Shown here in pieces: positions 57,610 to 64,000 of a DNA stretch of 64,000 nucleotides. The notes below the pieces were generated by a model that was given only the letters and a program-made list of their open reading frames with translations, was not told where the DNA came from and made no database searches. The number at the start of each line of letters is the position of its first letter. The first letter of the stretch is position 1. The stretch is from Oryzias latipes (Eukaryota; Chordata; Actinopteri; Beloniformes; Adrianichthyidae). A program made the position numbers and the translations under genes. The DNA is taken from NCBI RefSeq assembly GCF_002234675.1, contig NC_019869.2, forward strand, positions 11,084,015 through 11,148,014, written 5' to 3'.

Positions 57610-59980
57610 CTAAATCCGAGTGTGGAAAGGGGGCGGAGCCTCAACAAATAGGCGGAGTAGGAGATGGAGGTGGCACCTTGATAGACAGATGACGAAAAAC
57701 AGTAGGGTGGAGCAATACCACTGACCAACCAGAGTTTAGAGAGAAAAAACTGGAAAGAACCAATAGAAATGCAGCAAAAAAGCTGGGAGGGCAGGAAGCT
57801 GAGCAAATGCCTCTTGATGAGAAAGAGGAGGAGGAAGAAGATGGGAAGGATAAAGGGGGAGGAAGGGGCCCTGGGAAAGGCACATGTGTGGGTTTGTGTG
57901 AAAAAGTGAATGCTTGGTTAAAAAGGAAAAAACTCTCATATTGATTTCAATGTCTTTAACAAATTTAGATATTAGAAATATTTCTTACAGATGTGTGTTT
58001 CAATCAGAATAAATAGACTTTAGTTGGTTTAGAGTGTGCAAAATAATAATATATAAAGAAAGACAAAGAAATACAAAAAATGTTGGAAATAGTAAATCAC
58101 AAAAATAAAACAGAAGTTAATGAAATAAAAGAAGAATGATAGCTGATTTGCTGATGAGAGATTGATGTTCAATGAGGTTTAGAAATGCCTGCTGTTTTGG
58201 GTGGAACGTAAACAAGTCATTTTATTGCTTTCCTTGCTCTCACTTGATCTGAATGTTTACATGGTCGTTTATCTGTTGAATGACTTTCACGATCCTTAGA
58301 ACATAAAAACTGACATAAATTCTGACACACTAATGTCAAAAAGGAAAATAAACACCCTTTCTCCCTTATTTCTGCTTAAATAAAACCTCCAGCATTTTAT
58401 ATGTTTTTACCGCTACGGGGTTTGAGGAAAAAAGTGAGAATTAAGGCAAATGTGACCAGAAAAACACAGCAGAGAAAAAGCTCTTTTGCTGATTGTTTTC
58501 TCTTGACCTATGGGCCTCTTCACTGCTCCCAGTTGGATGGGTGGTTTGGCTGCTGTTCAGGGGATCGTGAGGGGTCAAAAGGTCCAAAGACACCCACACC
58601 GAAAGCTACACTGCGACCTTCAACCCTCTCCCTAAGTGCTACACAGGCAACTTTACAAGCAGAGCAGGCAAGAGCGCTGCATTTATTAATTTGACATAAT
58701 ATAATTAAATAGTGGGACTCAAATAATGGTTTGAAAAAAGATTTCAAGGCAGAAAATCCCCAAAATGTTAAAAATATATTTATTTAAGTGTTCCCTAAGC
58801 AATTTAGTAATCAAATTAAGTGTATTACAAGTATACTTAGTTTTTGATAAAAGTGAGGAGACAGTGTACTTGAAGTTTACTTTTTATATGCTATCTATAT
58901 TGTAAACTTAAAATGTTCCACTTTAGTTTGAAGACGTACTTGGTATACTTCCCACACTACTACATGGTCTGTAGTATACTTGCTGTACGTCTACTCAAGT
59001 ATACCTAATAAAAGAAACTTCAAGTGAACTACTTTTTGCTAAGTCGTTAAATTCCTGAGATACTTTCAATGCATATCACATTAAAATATCACAGATCTCA
59101 AATGTTACAGTAAAAAATTCAATCTCTTATTTTTAAGTTAAATTTGTCAAGCTCTCTCCTTGACCTATTAAAAAAAGTATTGCAAGGTAATGCTGACTGT
59201 AGCTGACGTCTGCCATTCTGTGACCAATGTGTGCTGACTTCCGCAGCAATGATGGGAAACACACCCAAAATCCTTGATCAAATCAATGCAGATAATGTAG
59301 CAGCTCTCCCAGGACCACCATTCACAAAACTGCTTAAACCCAAGTGTTGACGTCCGAGCACTTACTGAGGCTGCAAGCTGTTACAGTCCGAGGATTCGTG
59401 TTTCACTTACAGGAAGCTCTCCACCTCTGGTACGCTCTGCTTCTTCAACTGGAGATACAGACAGCAGTTAATGCCGCGATTACCATTTTTCTTTTGTGTA
59501 ACTCTTTTTTTCCTCATTTAATGAAAGTTACATGCTCTCTAAAATAATAATATTTGGAAGCCATTTGGCTGAAATTAGATTGTTTCTTATATTTCATGCA
59601 TACATGCGCCTGCCATTCTTTGGTCATGTGGCTGTTCTGGCCCCCTATTGGTCAGAGGCATTTTGGGAGCTGCCCTTTCTTTTTATTGGCATCTTCCTTT
59701 TTGGATTTGGAACTGGGGAAGCACAGCAGCACATCAATCTTAAACTGTGTTATTTTGTATTAGTCTCTTAATGAGGATGTGTTAATGCCTTTGAAACATA
59801 ATTTTTGTGTTTTGTACTTTGTATTTTTCCCAGTTCAAGAAAGTGCAAGATAATTAATAACTTAAAAGGAAGAACAGCGTCAAGACAGTTCCTGCTCCCA
59901 AGTTACATAATATAAAATATAATATTGGTCTATAATATTTGTGGTGTAAAAAGGTGAATATATTCTAAATTGATTGTTTA
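57610..59980. other. Non-coding DNA with purine-rich and AAGTATAC-rich parts
   Basis: 57770-57880 is a purine-rich, GGA-rich stretch. Between about 58790 and 59030 the motif AAGTATAC and its inverse recur several times, which suggests a decayed short palindromic MITE. No gene recognised. Confidence 0.45.
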
Positions 59981-59981
59981 A

Positions 59982-60250
59982 AGTCCCACTCCAATTCTCT
60001 TTTGATTTATTAGTTCCCATGAGTCTTTTGTTCAGGATTATGCAATTTTTAGCCAAAATCCTAGAACTTTTTCTTGGACATAGTTTCTGCAGAGCAGCAT
60101 TAGCTCTTTAGTTGTGGTCGCGACTGTTGGCGCAAAGTAAGCCCGCCAACACTTCCCGTTACCCATCATGGTATTGTGCTAGCTTACAGCTCTTCACACC
60201 CCCAACATAACATAAGCGTTGCAACCAAAATGGCAAGCAATATTGGCGCC
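59982..60250 (+). mobile_element. Family K repeat, copy D (left part)
   Basis: Starts after TTAA (59978-59981) with AGTCCCACTCCAATTCTC. It then has GACATAGTTTCTGCAGAGCA, TAGCTTACAGCTCTTCACAC and AAAATGGCAAGCAATATTGG, the start of the family's short open frame. The right half is missing or replaced by the unit at 60298-61145. Confidence 0.7.
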
Positions 60251-60297
60251 ATCCTACGGAGCCCGTGTCATGACATTAGAAAACTACAATATATCTC

Positions 60298-60380
60298 GTT
60301 CCCAAAAGATAATATTCTGTTCCCACAAGATGATATTCCGTTCCCTCAAAATACTATTTTGTTTCCTCAAATTTTTAATT
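60298..60380 (+). repeat. 21-bp tandem repeat, about four units
   Basis: Units of the form CGTTCCCACAAGATGATATT with changes. In the open frame that begins in family K copy D, the 21-bp period gives a seven-residue repeat (for example LFPQDDI, PFPQNTI). Confidence 0.7.
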
Positions 60381-60414
60381 CGTGCGAACTGAATAGTCAT
60401 TCACGTCATAAGTC

Positions 60415-61145
60415 ATTCATACATACGGATATGCTCTCATCCGGCTGCAAAAGCCGCTTTCAGTGGTACTTCCATGTCTCTGGGACCCACATTCGTTCAA
60501 GAAAGGAAAAAGAAAAACAAGAATGATCAATTTATTATTGTCTCAATGAATATAAGAAAAATATCATAAGATTGAGGATACCTAGGCTTGCTGCTTTGCC
60601 ACACGATTCACCGGACATAGCTCCGCCGCAGAGCTCTTTTGCTTGTCATGCCGGCATTCGGGCAGCTGGCTGGTAGACAGACAGCCAGCTGATATTGTAG
60701 TTTAGGGTCGAATAAGAATAATAATATTCAGGACATGTCTTTTATTAACATACTCTTTAGCAGTGGCTTTACATTTGAAGGCTAGTAGGCTACATGCTAA
60801 CTAGCCGATCATTTATCCTGTTATTCACGTCATAGATTTACAGCAGATACTTTCACATTTCTGGCTGTGTGTGTCTCATTACATTGCATTGAAGACACGG
60901 AGGATATTTAGAGATCAAATTATTGTATTTTAAGAAGCACAAAAGCATCGGTTATCACGTTCATTCACATCCTGATACGCTCTCCGTCCATCTTGCTGCA
61001 AAAGCCGCTTCCTGCCGCTACTGCCGTGTCTCTGTGAGCTTTTAATAGGGGTAAAAATAAAAGCAAGAATGATTGATCTATTATTGTCTCGATGGAAATC
61101 AGAAAAATATCATAGGATTGGGCTGGCTGCTTCGCCTACCGGACT
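60415..61145 (+). repeat. Direct duplication of a segment of about 180-200 bp
   Basis: The segment at about 60415-60615 recurs at about 60966-61145. Both contain TGCTCTC/CGCTCTC, GCTGCAAAAGCCGCTT, CAAGAATGAT and TTATTGTCTC, then AGAAAAATATCATA and a CCGGAC-TTAGCT/ATAGCT end. The pair encloses a unique spacer with a 10-bp perfect hairpin (60662-60671 with 60681-60690). Confidence 0.7.
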
Positions 61146-61199
61146 TAGCTCTTAGCTCCTAGCATTACAAACAAGGATATGAGCAATATCCCATCATGC

Positions 61200-62615
61200 A
61201 TCACGCATACCCAAGATGCTTTATGTCTTTAGAATAATAAACACATGCCCCAATTGTAAATTTTAAAAACTGTATGAAAAGATAATGTTTTGTAAAACAA
61301 AACAGCCATCAAGATTTAAAAGTAATGTTACACAAATTTAATTCTAGTTGCATTTTTGAAAAGGCAGTCACATATCAGGTATTACATTCACCATCCCATT
61401 ATTTCTAAAGAAGATTCTGTTGAAATATTGATAAACCTACTGGAGGGAAAGTTCTAAGAATTTTCCGTTTGACAGAAAAATTAGTCTAGAGTGAAGAGGT
61501 ATTTTGCACAGCCACACAATCCTTCATGCAGTAATGTGTGTGGCCTGTTTTCTGTGAATTCCTTTTTTCACATTGGATCACTTGCAGTGGTGCTGTTGTA
61601 AATGCGTCCCTATACTTTTTCTTTTCTTGCCCTCCCTTTCCCACTCTCCCACCGATGCTATTCCCGTCAGCATGAATTGAAGTATACAGCGCCTGTGTGC
61701 ATGTGTGTGCTTGGGTTTGTGTGCATGCGTGGCTCTCATGCATAGAGAGGGGAACATGATCCACACCACTGCTTTTAGCGCAGTGTGCAGGATCCCCAGA
61801 GTTTTGAGAGAAGACAGAAATAAAGGGAAGGAGACAGCCAGAGATTTGACCTCGTTGGAGCTTTTTCGTGCACACAGGCTTTCTCTTCCTCTTTCCCACA
61901 CACACACCCAGGGTTTGAGTGAAGCACTGAGTGGTAGGGACAGCTGTGGGATGGTGACATCATCTTTAGCTGCTGCCTCATGTGTTTGATCTGGCCGGAG
62001 AGGACTGAAACTTAAACACCACGCCGTTTTCTCGACCCACGGTCCATCTCAGAAAACTGTGTGTGTGTTTTTAAATGAGTGTGTCTGGGAGACATAAGAG
62101 CAGCGATAAAACCACAACAGCGAACCGTACACCTCTTGTTGTCTCCCTGACTGCCGGAATCCCCCGCTGACTGATGAGTTGTGTATATTCCATGTGGTAA
62201 TCAAATCCTTTTCTTCCAGAGGTTGCTGTAAATACAGTCTGCTGGTCTGCCAGCCTCCCGGGCAGACAGGCTGGCTGTCTCTGGCAGGGATTTGGCCAAC
62301 CCCAGCCATCGTGCTGTGAAGGCTCCCAGGAGGCCCAGCGGAGAATTCGATGTCTCCGTGTGATGAGACCAGCTCATACTAGCACTGATGTGCATGGATG
62401 TGTGCATGTTGGGACTGCCCCATGAGGTCTATATTAGTGCGTGAAAACGCTCATTAGAGTCATAACTTGATTTCATCTGTAAATTATCTGTTGCGTAGAA
62501 ATGTCATGATCAGAGAGGTCATGCCCTGATGTGAGTTTTGGCAGTTTGGTGCAAATGGCTGCACAGGGAACATTCACAGAGCAACATAGAAACATTCACC
62601 CTGCCTATGGAGTGG
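61200..62615. other. Unassigned GC-richer DNA
   Basis: From about 61600 to 62450 the sequence is less AT-rich than its surroundings, with little repeat character. Open frames overlap on both strands and match nothing I know. It could be regulatory or part of an untranslated exon of a gene outside the window, but nothing supports either firmly. Confidence 0.4.
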
Positions 62616-62621
62616 AGATAC

Positions 62622-63252
62622 AGTCCCACTCCGATCATCTTTTGATCTATTGTAAAAGCTTTTTCTGAGGTCTTTTAATGATGATTATGCTGCTTTTTAG
62701 TCAAAATTAAAAAAAAAACTGTATCGTTTTCAAGGACATAGTTTCTGCAGAGTGGCAGTTCAACTCTGAATTGTGGACAGGACTATTTGGGCAGAGCATC
62801 CCTGCCCCTACTTCCCGTCACCGACCTGTTCACACCAGGGAACCCCAATCCTGGTCCTCAAGATCTACCGCCCTGTTTTCCAGTTCTCTCTACTCTGCTT
62901 TCTGCTGATGTGCTGACTCTGGTCTCTTGACTAAACACACCTGGTCCAGGTAATCAGAAGTAAGAAGTGCCGGTCAGAGCTGGAAAACAGGCAGGGTGGT
63001 AGATCTCGAGGGCCAGGATTAGGCAACCCTGGTTTACATGCTCTCCCCGTAGCTTACAGCTCCTCACAACCCCTACCAAAAATTAGCAACAAAAATGGTG
63101 AACAAAATTGGAACAATCCAGCCATACAGTTTTCTTTTTACTCAGAAATTAAATTTTAAGCATAATTATCTTTTTATATGTTCTCCATCCTCAGAAAAAT
63201 GCCACAAGAACATGTTAAAAACAACAAAACACATTTTTATAGGAGTGGATCT
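62622..63252 (+). mobile_element. Family K repeat, copy E (both ends present)
   Basis: Left end AGTCCCACTCCGATCATC, right end TAGGAGTGGATCTTTAA: inverted with mismatches, TTAA kept at the right (63253-63256). Internal phrases GACATAGTTTCTGCAGAG, TTACATGCTCTCC, CCAGCCATACAG and GAAAAATGCCACAAGAACAT match other copies. The hAT-like MITE at 62836-63031 interrupts it. Confidence 0.78.
62836..63031. mobile_element. hAT-type MITE in family K copy E
   Basis: 196 bp, starts CAGGGAACCCCAATCCTGGT and ends AGGCAACCCTG, inverted with some mismatches. The flanks are GTTCACAC (62828-62835) and GTTTACAT (63032-63039), an 8-bp duplication with two changes. It is related to the hAT MITE at 4161-4371. Confidence 0.78.
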
Positions 63253-63259
63253 TTAAAGA

Positions 63260-64000
63260 CTTCTCAGCTCACAAGTAGACAAGCAAACAGAAAATTTTAC
63301 TTGAGTACACGTCTAACTTTGTACGACAAGGCTTTCTGAAGCATGAAGAAAAGGAATGTTTAAGTAAGCACTGCCACATATTTCCTAAAAACCCCTTAAA
63401 CACAGCAACATGTTGGGGCGGCACTGTGTGGGAAAGGACACATGCTGGGACTTCTATATGCAAAACTGGAGATGTTAATTAGACGATTAAAACTTTTCCA
63501 GAGAACAGCTGGAGATGAGACTATGATGTGAATCGGAAATTGCCTTGTTGCTGGCTACTCTAATGTAACCGAAACTAACCCTTCACGCAATGTGTCACTA
63601 AGTTGCAATGTAGCATTAAATTCAAGACGCCACTTAATTTAGCATCACCTTGAACAGGAAAATCACAGAAGAATGCCTTGTATAACTGAAAATAAATTGA
63701 AACATGAAGGGGTTAAAGCAGGTTTGGCACCAAAGTTACAATTTAGCAAGAATGGCATAATTTAAATTGCTTCCATACTTTACGGCTTCTCCCTATCCCT
63801 ACATTTGTCCATCCAAGCAGAGAAATATGGAAAAAATAGTTGATAAATTTGTATATTACTACTGCTTGATGATGTCATCATAAGTTGCCGGTCATCTACG
63901 TTAGCGCATAGCTGCCAGCGCACAGAAAAAACATACCATTGGTTTTTTAACTTTAAAAAGTCATGCAAAAATAGAAAGTCAATACATTTAAGTGTAAAAC
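63260..64000. other. Non-coding DNA to the window end
   Basis: No gene or repeat family recognised. Confidence 0.5.

Noticed and set aside
47930-64000. mir-148a or another NPVF-linked gene
   Set aside because: I looked for the mir-148 mature sequence and for exons of the human NPVF neighbours and saw none.

Overview
The window looks like nuclear DNA of a teleost fish, probably a percomorph. It has intron-split vertebrate genes, some with short introns (about 80 bp in colq), an AT-rich non-coding background, and many fish-type repeats: Tc1, L2, RTE and REL LINEs, tRNA-SINEs with L2-like tails, and hAT, piggyBac-like and Tigger MITEs. The species cannot be named from the sequence alone.

Five protein-coding genes can be assembled by eye with consistent splice phases: prr15 (+, 7659-8039), wipf3 (+, 7 exons, 12079-25901), fkbp14 (-, 4 exons, 27078-28938), colq (-, 17 exons, 34480-43211) and npvf (-, 3 exons, 46536-47929). 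The order prr15-wipf3-fkbp14 matches human 7p14 without SCRN1. NPVF also lies on human 7p, while COLQ lies on human 3p, so the colq junction joins material that is separate in mammals. The gene products do not form one pathway: PRR15 is a small protein of poorly known role, WIPF3 regulates WASP/actin, FKBP14 is an ER collagen-folding isomerase, COLQ anchors acetylcholinesterase, and NPVF is the LPXRFamide (GnIH) neuropeptide precursor. wipf3 and fkbp14 are convergent; colq and npvf are on the same strand.

The most informative parts are the transposon nests. In wipf3 intron 5 a Tc1 relic was split by a long inverted-repeat DNA element. That element then received an L2 copy in its body and an antisense endogenous retrovirus (16580-23258) in its left arm. 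The two 448-bp LTRs differ at only about two positions, the provirus has a 5-bp target duplication (ATATG) and a tRNA-Tyr-type primer site, and it has lost protease and RT. Its leader holds a row of tRNA T-arm-like hairpins. Between fkbp14 and colq there is another nest: a TTAA-flanked repeat (family K) holds an L2/Rex1-like LINE, which holds a nearly intact LINE with a restriction-like endonuclease; a hAT-like MITE sits elsewhere in the same family K copy. Further nests lie at 4102-4525 (hAT in a piggyBac-like MITE, with an empty-site copy at 40172-40375), 37681-38740 (SINE in RTE), 49921-52470 (Tigger and a long-TIR MITE in an older repeat) and 62622-63252 (hAT in family K).

From 48 kb to the end I found no gene: the sequence is repeats, AT-rich DNA and some unassigned GC-richer DNA.
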